Counted from the stretch's first letter, positions 9,285 through 17,597 are shown. The stretch is 64,000 nucleotides of DNA from JANNPJ01 sp965200525 (GCA_965200525.1 OZ241368.1:992001-1056000), one strand, 5' to 3'. A program made the numbers and translations. Notes: generated by a model from the sequence alone, not told the origin.

Positions 9285-9716
9285 GACGAGAGATGTCCCC
9301 CTAGATCGGACAGATGAGGCACAGATCGGACAGTGACCGGATCCGCGACGAACAGGTGCGCTCGGGCCGGTGCCGGCCGCTCGGGCGCAGGCCCCGAAGG
9401 TACGCCCTGCCGCAGCCGCCGCGCAGGGTAACGCCGGCCCGGAACGCTTGATCATCGTCACGACAACCGTGCACCCTCAGTAACGAGGCTCGATGCCTGA
9501 GAGCGGCTCGACCACAGCCGGCGACCAGTCGGGTGACGGGATCCACAGTTCTGCCGAACCTCGAGATACCGGTGATCACCCGCTGCTACCGTTGCTTGAA
9601 CCGCAGGAGAAGGTTAACGGAACAACATGCGTAGCACCGGTACTTCGACCTGCTCGCAGCGATGACGCTGAAGTCCACCGCAGCGACGACAGCGTCGTTC
9701 AGCCAGGGAGAGTGAT
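9285..9716. other. 432-bp divergent intergenic region
   Basis: This separates the lipoprotein (leftward) from the cytidylyltransferase (rightward). It holds the paired AGATCGGACAG repeats near the lipoprotein start. It also holds a 12-codon reading frame at 9627-9665 with AGGAGAAGG before its ATG (MRSTGTSTCSQR), which could be a leader peptide. The sequence AGGGAGAG at 9705-9712 is the ribosome binding site of the next gene. No longer coding region is convincing. Confidence 0.4.
9303..9333. repeat. Direct repeat AGATCGGACAG x2, candidate operator
   Basis: The 11-mer AGATCGGACAG occurs at 9303-9313 and 9323-9333. The start-to-start distance of 20 bp is about two helical turns. It sits 19-49 bp upstream of the lipoprotein start, where a regulator could bind. 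Seen in sequence only; no regulator is known. Confidence 0.4.
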
Positions 9717-10160
9717 ATGCCCGGAGTCACCGTCGGGTACGTTTTCGGCGTCTTCGACCTGTTCCACGTCGGGCATCTGAGCACCCTGCAGGCGGCTGCC
9801 CAGGCCTGCGATCAGCTGGTGGTCGGCGTCGGGACCGACGATCTGGTCGAGCGGGTCACCGGTAGCCGGCCGTTCGTCCCCGAACAGGAGCGGCTGGCGA
9901 TCGTCCAGGCGGTGGGCTGCGTGCACACCTCCGTTCTGCTGGACCGTCTGGAGCTCGCCGCCGACCTGGCCCGGCTGGCCGTGACCGACGTCTTCGTCTC
10001 CGACCTGGCCCACGACTCGATCCAGCACGCCGTCGACCTCGACGCCGCGCGGGCGGGCACCCTGGTCCGGCTCGTCCGGCTGCCCGGCGACCGGACCACG
10101 GTGAGCACCGCGATCGGCGCCGCCCTCAGCAACACCACCGGTGGGAGTTTTCTCGGATGA
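9717..10160 (+). CDS. TagD-like cytidylyltransferase (first of two)
   Basis: A 147-residue nucleotidyltransferase. GYVFGVFDLFHVGHLSTLQA carries the HxGH motif (H17, H20) of the glycerol-3-phosphate cytidylyltransferase family. DRTTVSTAI near the C-terminus matches the position of the RTxGISTT motif that contacts the nucleotide. The family couples CTP with a phosphorylated polyol or sugar alcohol to give a CDP-alcohol. AGGGAGAG lies before the ATG. The stop overlaps the ATG of the CDP-alcohol phosphotransferase by 4 nt, so the product is probably used by that enzyme. The phospho-alcohol substrate cannot be read from the sequence. It is slightly longer than TagD (about 130 residues). Confidence 0.8.
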   Translation: MPGVTVGYVFGVFDLFHVGHLSTLQAAAQACDQLVVGVGTDDLVERVTGSRPFVPEQERLAIVQAVGCVHTSVLLDRLELAADLARLAVTDVFVSDLAHDSIQHAVDLDAARAGTLVRLVRLPGDRTTVSTAIGAALSNTTGGSFLG

Positions 10161-10924
10161 CCGTCCCCAGCCACACCGAACCCGAACTGCGCGACCCGGC
10201 CCGGGAGAGCTTCGCCGGCACGGTCCGCCGGCTCGCCTCGGCCCAGAAGCCGCCAGCCAAGGGTTCGCCGGCCTACTCGCGGTTCGTCAACCGCAAGATC
10301 GGCCGGGTGCTGGCCGCGGCCAGTTTCCACCTCAACCTGACGCCGAACCAGGTCACCGGGATCAGCGCGCTGTTCTCGGCCGCGGCGATCGCCACCATCG
10401 CCCTGGCCCGGCCGACTCCGCTGATCGCCGTCCTGATCGCCCTGGCTCTGCTGGCCGGGTACGCCTTCGACTCCGCCGACGGCCAGCTGGCCCGGCTGCG
10501 CGGCGGCGGCTCACCGGCGGGCGAGTGGCTCGACCACGTCGTCGACAGCATCAAGACCTCCGCCCTGCACCTGGCCGTGCTGATCGGCTGGTTCCGGTTC
10601 TGGGACGTCCCGCCCCGCACGCTGCTCATCCCGCTGGCGTTCACCCTGGTCGCGGCCGTGTTCTTCTTCGTCCAGATCCTCACCGACCAGTTGCGCCGGG
10701 CCCATCCCGCGCACGCCCCGGCCCCGGCCGACGGCAGCCTGACCGCGGTCCTGCGCTCCCTGCTGGTCGCGCCGACCGACTACGGCCTGCTCTGCCTGAT
10801 CTTCGCCCTGTACGCCTGGCGGACCGGCTTCGCCGTGATCTACGGGCTGATGCTGCTCGGAACGGCGTTGTTCATGCTGGCCGCGCTGCCGAAGTGGTAC
10901 CGGGAGATCGCCCGCTACCGGTGA
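10157..10924 (+). CDS. CDP-alcohol phosphatidyltransferase family membrane enzyme
   Basis: A 255-residue integral membrane protein with about six helices. Residues 105-130 give the complete CDP-alcohol phosphotransferase signature D-x2-D-G-x2-A-R-x8-G-x3-D-x3-D (D105, D108, G109, A112, R113, G122, D126, D130), which binds the metal ions and the CDP moiety. The enzyme transfers a phospho-alcohol from a CDP-alcohol to an acceptor hydroxyl. It is translationally coupled (ATGA) to the upstream cytidylyltransferase. Because this neighbour makes a CDP-alcohol rather than CDP-diacylglycerol, the substrate may be a polyol such as glycerol or inositol and the acceptor a lipid or glycan; this is inference. 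An ordinary phospholipid synthase is the alternative. Confidence 0.85.
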   Translation: MTVPSHTEPELRDPARESFAGTVRRLASAQKPPAKGSPAYSRFVNRKIGRVLAAASFHLNLTPNQVTGISALFSAAAIATIALARPTPLIAVLIALALLAGYAFDSADGQLARLRGGGSPAGEWLDHVVDSIKTSALHLAVLIGWFRFWDVPPRTLLIPLAFTLVAAVFFFVQILTDQLRRAHPAHAPAPADGSLTAVLRSLLVAPTDYGLLCLIFALYAWRTGFAVIYGLMLLGTALFMLAALPKWYREIARYR

Positions 10925-11161
10925 TCGGGCCGTCACTGTTCACGCTGCGTGCGCCGTCCAGGTGACAATCATCGCGAATCTGTTCAGACACCTGCCGTTT
11001 CAATGACCGACTGCTAGCGTTTGCCGGGTCGAATCGGCTCCTCCGAGCCGTACCACGGGCGCCGAGGCGCCCGGCGAGCAGCGGCGCTTGCGGCTATCGG
11101 CACCGGCCCGCGGCACCGTTTGCGCGCCCGGGTGCCCCGTCAGCCAGTGAGGGAGAGCGGA

Positions 11162-11587
11162 TTGAGCGACACCCGGATCGTCGGATACGTGCCCGGCGCC
11201 TACGACATGTTCCACATCGGGCACCTGAACATCCTGCGCCGCTCCCGCGAACTGTGCGACTACCTGATCGCCGGTGTGGTTCTGGACGACGTGCTGCTCA
11301 AGGCCAAGGGCCGGCTGCCGCTGGTGCCGCACGCCGAGCGGATGGAGATCGTCGGCGCGATGGACTGCGTCGACGAGGTGGTCACCGACATCTCCAGCGA
11401 CAAGTTCGTGATGTGGCAGAAGCTCCAGTTCGACGTCATCTTCAAGGGCGACGACTGGAAGGGCACCCCCAAGGGCGACCGGCTCGAGTCGAGCCTGGGA
11501 GCGGTCGGCGTGCGGGTGATCTACTTCCCGTACACCGTGCACACGTCGAGTTCCATGCTGCGGCAGATGATCTCAGGCGCGGCCTGA
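11162..11587 (+). CDS. TagD-like cytidylyltransferase (second)
   Basis: A 141-residue protein starting at TTG 11162, with GAGGGAGAG 5 nt upstream; the longer frame to 11021 lacks a site. GYVPGAYDMFHIGHLNILRR has the HxGH motif (H18, H21). KGDDWKGTPKGDR and the C-terminal HTSSSMLRQM match the TagD fold, in which the last motif holds the nucleotide. It is distinct from the cytidylyltransferase 1 kb upstream and lies in its own transcription unit (237 bp gap). Two such enzymes around one CDP-alcohol phosphotransferase suggest two activated alcohols or two steps of one polymer. The last 15 nt overlap the convergent flippase gene. Confidence 0.8.
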   Translation: MSDTRIVGYVPGAYDMFHIGHLNILRRSRELCDYLIAGVVLDDVLLKAKGRLPLVPHAERMEIVGAMDCVDEVVTDISSDKFVMWQKLQFDVIFKGDDWKGTPKGDRLESSLGAVGVRVIYFPYTVHTSSSMLRQMISGAA

Positions 11588-12874
11588 CTGCTCGCCGACC
11601 GCCTGCTCACTGGGCGCGGGCCGGGCCGGCCCCGGCACCGAGGCCCCGGCCGGGCGGGCCGGCTCCGGCGCCGACAGCGCCACCCGGCGCTGCAGCAACG
11701 CTCCGCCGAGCGAACCGCAGGCGATGGCGAACGGCACCACCGACGGGTTCCCGGTGATCCACCACAGCACCGCCGCGGCCGCGGCCAGCGAGATCGCGGC
11801 GTCCGCGAACCGGAGCATCACCACCACGATCTGCCGGCCGCGCACGGCGGCCAGGCTGGCGTAGGGCATCACGGCCGCGACCGAGGCGGCGAATACGGCC
11901 CAGCCGGCCACCGCCAGAGGGTCGATCGAGTACTCGTGACCACTGATCAGCGGTCCGGCCCAGCCCACACTCGCGGTCGCGACCACACCCATCACCAGGC
12001 TGGCCCCGACCAGGGCGATCGCGGCCCGGTCGGCCCGGCGCACCGCCTGGCGGATCGGGGTGTTCCGGTTCACCGCGTACATGGCCAGCAGGAACGAGCC
12101 CGCGCCCTGAACCACCAGCAGGGCCGGGGCCATGTAGACCCGAGCTGCCTCCAGCCGGCCGACGGCGGCCTGACTGGCGGCCAGCACGACCAGGTACCGG
12201 GCCACCGTCAGGGTGGCCGGCCGGATGCCCTGCTGCAGGCCGCGCCAGGCCCCGAAGGCGGCCACGGTGCCCATCGCGGCCCCGCGCCCCCGCGACACGG
12301 TCTGCTCGATCAACGGCGTGCGCAGCAGCCCGACCAGGACGGCCACGGTCTGCCCGAGCAGCAGGGCGACCATGAAGTCGAGCAGGGTCAGCCGGCCGTT
12401 CACCCCGTGGGCGACGGCCAGCCAGATCAGGGCGGTGGTGGCGTGGCTCAGGTCGACCGCCACCACCGACCAGAACCGCAAAGTGGCCATCAGCAGCCGA
12501 CGGACCGTGTCCTCCACCACCCAGGCGGCCGTGGCCGCCCCGAACACCAGGGCCGTGTGCAGGCCGGCCAGGCCGCTGCGCTCGGCCAGGACCGCCGACA
12601 CCACAAAGGTGCCCGCGGCCAGGATCAGGCACCACAGCTGCAGGGCGGTGCGGATCCGGGGATCGGCCCGGTCGAGCACGGTGAGGGAGTCGCCGACGAA
12701 TCCGGTCATGATGCCGGTGGCCAGTACTATCCCACCGATCAGGACGGCGAAAGCCCCGAAATCGGTCAGTCCGAGAGTGCGTGCGGCCATTGCCTGCAGC
12801 ACGAAACTGCCGAATGCCTGCGAGAACTGGGCCGAGATCGCACCCAGCGCGCGGGGGCTGAGCCGCCTCGCCAT
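11573..12874 (-). CDS. Wzx-like polysaccharide flippase / oligosaccharide exporter
   Basis: A 433-residue polytopic membrane protein with about 12 helices. It begins LSPRALGAISAQFSQAFGSF with AARTLGLTDFGAFAVL shortly after, typical of the Wzx/MOP-type polysaccharide exporters that flip lipid-linked glycans. The ATG has AAGGAGG 8 nt upstream. The C-terminal 30 residues are Pro/Ala-rich and cytoplasmic. It converges on, and overlaps by 15 nt, the second cytidylyltransferase, which links it to the CDP-alcohol/glycan cluster only by position. No conserved catalytic residues are expected in this family. Transport of another lipid-linked substrate is possible. Confidence 0.75.
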   Translation of the reverse strand: MARRLSPRALGAISAQFSQAFGSFVLQAMAARTLGLTDFGAFAVLIGGIVLATGIMTGFVGDSLTVLDRADPRIRTALQLWCLILAAGTFVVSAVLAERSGLAGLHTALVFGAATAAWVVEDTVRRLLMATLRFWSVVAVDLSHATTALIWLAVAHGVNGRLTLLDFMVALLLGQTVAVLVGLLRTPLIEQTVSRGRGAAMGTVAAFGAWRGLQQGIRPATLTVARYLVVLAASQAAVGRLEAARVYMAPALLVVQGAGSFLLAMYAVNRNTPIRQAVRRADRAAIALVGASLVMGVVATASVGWAGPLISGHEYSIDPLAVAGWAVFAASVAAVMPYASLAAVRGRQIVVVMLRFADAAISLAAAAAVLWWITGNPSVVPFAIACGSLGGALLQRRVALSAPEPARPAGASVPGPARPAPSEQAVGEQSGRA

Positions 12875-13042
12875 ACGCCTCCTTGTCAGCGTCCGGCGCC
12901 ATTGCCGATGTCCGGACCGTGACCCAGGGACGGTGTGCGTGCCGACCGGGCGGTCAGATCATCTTAGGCTTTGGACCCGGGCCCGGACTGCGATCGCGCC
13001 ACACCCGCTCGGTGATTCTGCCCGCGGCGACAACCGGGACCG

Positions 13043-13086
13043 GCCGATCGACTGCCGATCGACTACCGATCGACTGCCGATAGACT
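13043..13086. repeat. Four tandem 11-bp units in the M13 peptidase promoter
   Basis: Units GCCGATCGACT, GCCGATCGACT, ACCGATCGACT and GCCGATAGACT run head to tail. Each of the first three holds a CGATCG palindrome. The 11-bp period places every unit on one helix face. The fourth unit contains the TAGACT that sits at the -10 position of the peptidase. Confidence 0.75.
13081..13086 (+). promoter_or_regulatory. -10 element of predicted leaderless peptidase transcript
   Basis: TAGACT ends 6 nt before the ATG at 13093, and there is no Shine-Dalgarno sequence. This is the geometry of leaderless actinobacterial promoters, where transcription starts at the A of ATG. Confidence 0.6.
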
Positions 13087-13092
13087 CCGGCA

Positions 13093-15069
13093 ATGAAGTC
13101 TGGAATCGAGATCGAGCAGCTGACGGCGACGATCCGCCCCCAGGACGACCTCTTCCGGCACGTCAACGGGGCCTGGATCGACTCGGCCGAGATCCCGCCG
13201 GACCGGTCGGTCTACGGCACCTTCCACCGGTTGCGGGACGAGGCCGAGGCTCAGCTGCGCACCATCGTCGAGTCGGCCGCGACGGCCACGGTGGCCGGTG
13301 AGGCCGACCCCGGCAGCGAGGCCCAGAAGGTGGGCGATCTCTACGCCAGCTTCCTCGACGAGGAGCGGATCGACCGGCTCGGGGCCGAGCCGATCGCCGA
13401 GGCCCTGGCCGTGGTCGAGGCGGTGACCGATCTGCCCGGGCTGATCCGGGCCCTGGGCACGCTCGACCGGGCCGGCGTCGGCGGCGGGTTCGGCTTCTTC
13501 GTCAACGGCGATGCCAAGGACTCCGACAGCTACGTCATGTACCTCAGCCAGGGCGGCCTGAGCCTGCCCGACGAGTCCTACTACCGCGAGGACACGTTCG
13601 CCGAGATCCGCGCCGCCTACCTCGGGCACCTGGCGCGGATCCTCACCCTGGCCGGCCTCTACTCCGGCGACGACGCCACCGACGCGGCGTCCCGGATCAT
13701 GGCCCTGGAGACCCGGCTGGCCGGGTCGCACTGGGACCGGGTCAGCAACCGCGACGCCACCCGGACCTACAACAAGCTCGACCGGGCCGGGCTCGACGCC
13801 CTGATCCCCGAGTTCGACTGGTCGGCCTGGATCGCCGCCCTCGACGTGCCCGAGAGCGCGTTCGACACCGTGGTGGTGCGCCAGCCGAGCTTCTTCACCG
13901 GGCTCGGCCAGGCTCTGACCGAGCTCCCGCTGGCCGACTGGAAGACCTGGCTGAGCTGGCGGGTGGTGCACTCCGCGGCGTCCCTGCTGAGCAGCCCGTT
14001 CGTGGCCGAGAACTTCGACTTCTACGGCCGGACCCTGACCGGCGCCCCGGAGCTGCGTGAGCGCTGGAAGCGCGGCGTCTCGATGGTCGAGGGCGCGCTC
14101 GGCGAAGCAGTCGGCAAGCTCTACGTCGAGCAGCACTTCTCGCCGACGGCCAAGTCCCGCATGGTCGAACTGGTGGCCAACCTGGTCGAGGCCTACCGGC
14201 AGAGCATCATGAAGCTGGACTGGATGAGCGAGGAGACCCGGGGCCGGGCGCTGGAGAAGCTGGACCGGTTCACCCCGAAGATCGGCTACCCGGACACCTG
14301 GCGGGACTACTCCACGCTGACCATCGAGGCCGGCGACCTGGTCGGCAACGTGCGCCGGGCCGGAGAGTTCGAACTGGCCCGGGAGATGGCCAAACTCGGC
14401 AACCCGGTCGACCGGACCGAGTGGTTCATGACCCCGCAGACGATCAACGCCTACTACAACCCGCTGATGAACGAGATCGTCTTCCCGGCCGCCATCCTGC
14501 AGCCGCCGTTCTTCGACGCCGACGCCGACGACGCGGCCAACTACGGCGCCATCGGGGCGATCATCGGCCACGAGATCGGTCACGGTTTCGACGACCAGGG
14601 CTCGAAGTACGACGGCGACGGCAACCTGCACGACTGGTGGACCGACGACGACCGGGCCGAGTTCGAGAAGCGGACCAGCGTCCTGATCGCCCAGTACGAG
14701 CTGCTCGAGCCCCGGCAGACCCCGGGCCACCACGTCAACGGGGCCCTGACCGTCGGCGAGAACATCGGCGACCTCGGTGGCCTGTCGATCGCCTACTCGG
14801 CCTACCGGATCGCCCTGGACGGAGCCGAGCCGCCGGTGCTCGACGGGCTGACCGGCTGGCAACGGTTCTTCATCGCCTGGGCCCAGGGCTGGCGGGGCAA
14901 GGCCCGCGACACCGAGGTGATCCGGCGGCTCGCCCTGGACCCGCACTCCCCCGAGGAGTTCCGCTGCAACGCGGTGGTCCGCAACATCGACGCCTTCCAC
15001 GAGGCGTTCGACCTCACCGACGCCGACGCCCTGTGGCTGGCCGAGAACCAGCGCGTCCGGATCTGGTAG
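13093..15069 (+). CDS. M13 family zinc metallopeptidase (neprilysin/PepO-like)
   Basis: A 658-residue soluble endopeptidase of the neprilysin family. The zinc motif HEIGH is at about 492-496 in GAIIGHEIGHGFDDQGSKYD, and the second ligand motif ENIGD starts at E556. Upstream, NAYYNPLMNEIVFPAAILQP matches the conserved NAYY substrate-binding segment. The N-terminal PQDDLFRHVNGAWI is also canonical. No signal peptide is present, so the enzyme is probably cytoplasmic, like many actinobacterial PepO relatives, where it would cut oligopeptides. Length is normal for the family. The start has no ribosome binding site but a -10 element 6 nt upstream, within a four-unit tandem repeat that may be an operator. 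Confidence 0.93.
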   Translation: MKSGIEIEQLTATIRPQDDLFRHVNGAWIDSAEIPPDRSVYGTFHRLRDEAEAQLRTIVESAATATVAGEADPGSEAQKVGDLYASFLDEERIDRLGAEPIAEALAVVEAVTDLPGLIRALGTLDRAGVGGGFGFFVNGDAKDSDSYVMYLSQGGLSLPDESYYREDTFAEIRAAYLGHLARILTLAGLYSGDDATDAASRIMALETRLAGSHWDRVSNRDATRTYNKLDRAGLDALIPEFDWSAWIAALDVPESAFDTVVVRQPSFFTGLGQALTELPLADWKTWLSWRVVHSAASLLSSPFVAENFDFYGRTLTGAPELRERWKRGVSMVEGALGEAVGKLYVEQHFSPTAKSRMVELVANLVEAYRQSIMKLDWMSEETRGRALEKLDRFTPKIGYPDTWRDYSTLTIEAGDLVGNVRRAGEFELAREMAKLGNPVDRTEWFMTPQTINAYYNPLMNEIVFPAAILQPPFFDADADDAANYGAIGAIIGHEIGHGFDDQGSKYDGDGNLHDWWTDDDRAEFEKRTSVLIAQYELLEPRQTPGHHVNGALTVGENIGDLGGLSIAYSAYRIALDGAEPPVLDGLTGWQRFFIAWAQGWRGKARDTEVIRRLALDPHSPEEFRCNAVVRNIDAFHEAFDLTDADALWLAENQRVRIW

Positions 15070-15085
15070 ACCGTTTCGCCCGGCC

Positions 15086-15128
15086 CGGGCCGGGATCTGC
15101 CCCCCTCGCGGGGGCGGATCCCGGCCCG
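15086..15128. terminator. Two-step hairpin between convergent genes
   Basis: CGGGCCGGGATC (15086-15097) pairs perfectly with GATCCCGGCCCG (15117-15128). The interval is itself able to fold (GCCCCC/GGGGGC). It lies between the M13 peptidase stop and the stop of the dehydrogenase-like gene at 15146, and probably ends both transcripts. Confidence 0.75.
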
Positions 15129-15145
15129 TTGCGGTTGACCTCGGG

Positions 15146-16336
15146 TCAGCGGATGCGCTGGCGCGGGATCCGGGGGCGGCCTGATCCGGCCGGCCGGGCC
15201 GGCGGGCGGGGACGACGGGGCAGAGGCGGGGCGCCGGCGTCCGGCCGGAACGCCTCGTCCGGGTTGAACGGGTTGCTGCGGCCCGGGTACTCGTCGGCCG
15301 GGTACTGGGTAGCCGGGTACTCGTCGGCCGGGTACTGGGTAGCCGGGAACTGGTCGGCCGGGCAGTTGTCGGGGCGCGGGTCGTCCTGGGGGGCCGAACG
15401 CAGTTCCGGGCGGCTGCGCGGGATCGCCGAGAGCGGGCCGACCCCGTCCAGCTCGGCCGCCATCCGCCATTCGAACTCGGTGTTGACCCCGACCACCGCC
15501 GACAGCAGTGGCATCGGCAGGCCCAGCTCGGCCGCGAAGTCGAGAAAACCACGGGTGTCGCGGGGCAGCCGGCCCCCGTAGGGAGCGCCGCCGCGGATCC
15601 CGAACAACGGGTCGACCGAGCCCTCGGCGGTGCCCGCGACCGCCTCCGCGACCTCGTCCGGGTTCAGGTCGAGCAACTGGCAGACCTGCCAGATCTCGTT
15701 CCAGAAGCTGATTTTGGTGGCGTTGACCAGGCTGTCGGTGCACTTGATCAGCTCGGCCGTGGCCGGGTCGTCGAACAGCCGCACGCTCGAGCTGAGCGGG
15801 GCGAGCAGATCGCGCACCTGGTGGGCGATGTGCCGGCTGCGGGCGGCGATCACGGTGATCCCGGAAGCCTCCGCGCCGGGAACGGCCAGGGCCGTGGCCG
15901 CGCCGGCCGGCGCGGGCCGGGCGAACTGCGGGCAGACGGCGAGCGCGAAGCCCATCCCCTCGCGCTTGGCCGAGTACCGCTCGATCAGCGGCCGGATCAG
16001 TTGCTCGGTGGTGCCGGGCGGGACCGCCGAGCGGATCACCACCGTGTGCCGGGTGTCGGCGCCGGCCAGAGCCCGGCCGATCTCCTCGGCGCCGTCCTCG
16101 ACCACGCTCAGCCGGTAGCCGCGGCCGCCGAGCCCGGTCGGCAGGCAGAAGAACACGAACGACTCCGGCTCGCCGTCCAGGTCGATCGCCGGGCGGGCGT
16201 CCAGCCCTTCGGCCACCAGCGCCGCGACCCGCTCCGGGGCGACATCCACGAACGTGACCCGGTGCCCACAACGCAGCAGCGCGCGCCCGGTGGCCGCGCC
16301 GACGACTCCAGCACCGACGATGAAGATGCGAGACAC
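15146..16336 (-). CDS. UDP-glucose/GDP-mannose dehydrogenase-like protein without catalytic Cys or C-terminal domain
   Basis: A 396-residue member of the UDP-sugar dehydrogenase superfamily. IFIVGAGVVGAATGRALL is the NAD fold, VIRSAVPPGTTEQLI the Rossmann edge, and AELIKCTDSLVNATKISFWN the middle helix with the conserved Lys and Asn. The loop that normally reads GGSCFPKD is GGRLPRD here, so the nucleophilic Cys is gone. The UDP-binding C-terminal domain is replaced by a Pro-rich tail with ADEYPATQYP repeats. Normal enzymes oxidise UDP-glucose twice to the acid and need that Cys. This protein might perform only one oxidation, or bind sugar nucleotides without catalysis. GTG start with GAGGGGAC upstream. 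Family is certain, function is not. Confidence 0.75.
   Translation of the reverse strand: MSRIFIVGAGVVGAATGRALLRCGHRVTFVDVAPERVAALVAEGLDARPAIDLDGEPESFVFFCLPTGLGGRGYRLSVVEDGAEEIGRALAGADTRHTVVIRSAVPPGTTEQLIRPLIERYSAKREGMGFALAVCPQFARPAPAGAATALAVPGAEASGITVIAARSRHIAHQVRDLLAPLSSSVRLFDDPATAELIKCTDSLVNATKISFWNEIWQVCQLLDLNPDEVAEAVAGTAEGSVDPLFGIRGGAPYGGRLPRDTRGFLDFAAELGLPMPLLSAVVGVNTEFEWRMAAELDGVGPLSAIPRSRPELRSAPQDDPRPDNCPADQFPATQYPADEYPATQYPADEYPGRSNPFNPDEAFRPDAGAPPLPRRPRPPARPAGSGRPRIPRQRIR
15286..15365. repeat. Tandem 30-bp repeat in the 3' end of the dehydrogenase-like gene
   Basis: Two identical 30-bp units (15286-15315 and 15316-15345) are followed by a diverged partial third unit. Each is built from two related 15-bp halves. 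They encode the ADEYPATQYP peptides of the tail. Perfect identity points to recent expansion. Confidence 0.85.
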
Positions 16337-16546
16337 GACGTCCCCTCGCTCGATGAACCCGACTGCAACATGACGTGACCGATCAACGACGTTGCGTGAC
16401 GATCACGTATGCATCTAACCCTGCCGGACCTACCCCGGAGGGGGCGAAACGGCGCTCGGGCCGAGATTCGAACGAACGGACGGCGTCCGGCGTCCTCCGC
16501 TCGGACGCCGGACCCGGACCACCGGTGGAACTGCTCGCTGAACGGT

Positions 16547-17527
16547 TCAGAAAAGGGCGCTGGCCAGGGCGATCCTGGCCTTCGGAACCCGCGGGTCGTC
16601 GGTGCCGACCACGTCGAACAGCTCGACCAGATGCTTGCGGGCCTGCTCGCGCCCCTCGGCCCGAGTGAGCCGGACGGTGTCGATCAGCCGGCTGAAGGCA
16701 TCTTCGACATGGCCGCCGAGGATGTCCAGGTCGGCCACCACGAGCTGGGCCTCGACGTCGGCCGGGTCGGCCGCCGCCGCCGCCCGGGCCGCGGCCGGGT
16801 CGACGTCCTTGGTCCGCAGCATCAGCTGCACCTGGGCCAGACCGACCCGGGCCAGGTCGTCGGCCGGGCTCTCCAGCAGGGCCTGCTCGTAGGCCTTGAC
16901 CGCGCCCTCCAGGTCGTCCTGCTCGATCGCGTCGTAAGCGGCCTGGTGCAGTGGCGGCAGTGGCTCCTCCACCTCGACCTCCGGCTCGTCGGCGTCGTCG
17001 GCCGCCGGGCCGGCGGCCAGCCGGCCGGTCACCCCGTTGGCCTCGGCCACCCGGAGCAGCTCGCCGAGCACCTGGCGCACCTGGGGCTCGGGCTGCGCCC
17101 CCTGGAACAACGGGATCGGCTGGCCCTTGACCACGGCGAAGACACTCGGGATGGACTGCACCTGAAACGCCTGGGCCAGCTGCGGGTTGGCGTCGACGTC
17201 GATCTTGGCCAGCAGGATCTTGCCGTCGTACTCGGCCGCCAGCGACTCCAGCAGCGGCGACAGCTGCCGGCAGGGCCCGCACCAGGTGGCCCAGAAGTCG
17301 AGCACCACCGGGACGGTCTGCGACACCTCGATCACCTCGGCCGCGAAGCCGGTGTCGGTCGTGTCGATGACGAAGGATCCGGCCGGCGCGGCCGGACCGG
17401 AACCGTTGGTGGCGCGCGCGGCCGGCGGGGCCGGCGGCCGGGCGAGCGCGCCCAGGTCCACCACGCCGCGCAGATCGAGCGACGGCCGGCCGGCCGGACC
17501 GGGCCGGGCACCGGGCTGGTTCGTCAT
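16547..17527 (-). CDS. Thioredoxin-TPR co-chaperone (CnoX/YbbN family)
   Basis: A 326-residue protein. After a disordered Pro/Ala-rich N-terminus of about 50 residues comes a thioredoxin domain (VVLDFWATWCGPCRQLSPLL, intact WCGPC at about 87-91). An acidic linker (EPEVEVEEPLPP) and a TPR-type helical C-terminal half follow. This is the CnoX/YbbN layout, in which the C-terminal part docks substrates and hands them to chaperones during oxidative stress. Whether the CxxC is redox active here cannot be seen, though both Cys are present. ATG with AAGGGACC upstream. It is the last gene of a leftward run starting at 19759, possibly co-transcribed across 70 bp. Confidence 0.85.
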   Translation of the reverse strand: MTNQPGARPGPAGRPSLDLRGVVDLGALARPPAPPAARATNGSGPAAPAGSFVIDTTDTGFAAEVIEVSQTVPVVLDFWATWCGPCRQLSPLLESLAAEYDGKILLAKIDVDANPQLAQAFQVQSIPSVFAVVKGQPIPLFQGAQPEPQVRQVLGELLRVAEANGVTGRLAAGPAADDADEPEVEVEEPLPPLHQAAYDAIEQDDLEGAVKAYEQALLESPADDLARVGLAQVQLMLRTKDVDPAAARAAAAADPADVEAQLVVADLDILGGHVEDAFSRLIDTVRLTRAEGREQARKHLVELFDVVGTDDPRVPKARIALASALF

Positions 17528-17597
17528 CGAAAGGTCCCTTCTGCTTGCATCATCAGTTCTTCGGTCTCTCGCTGCGACGGGATCGCCGGGCGGTGGG

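Noticed and set aside
9493..9780. 95-codon + strand frame before the cytidylyltransferase
   Set aside because: It overlaps the real start at 9717, has no recognisable features and weak third-position bias.
15286..15365. Possible mobile repeat
   Set aside because: The 30-bp units are in frame and code for the dehydrogenase-like tail, so simple coding expansion explains them.
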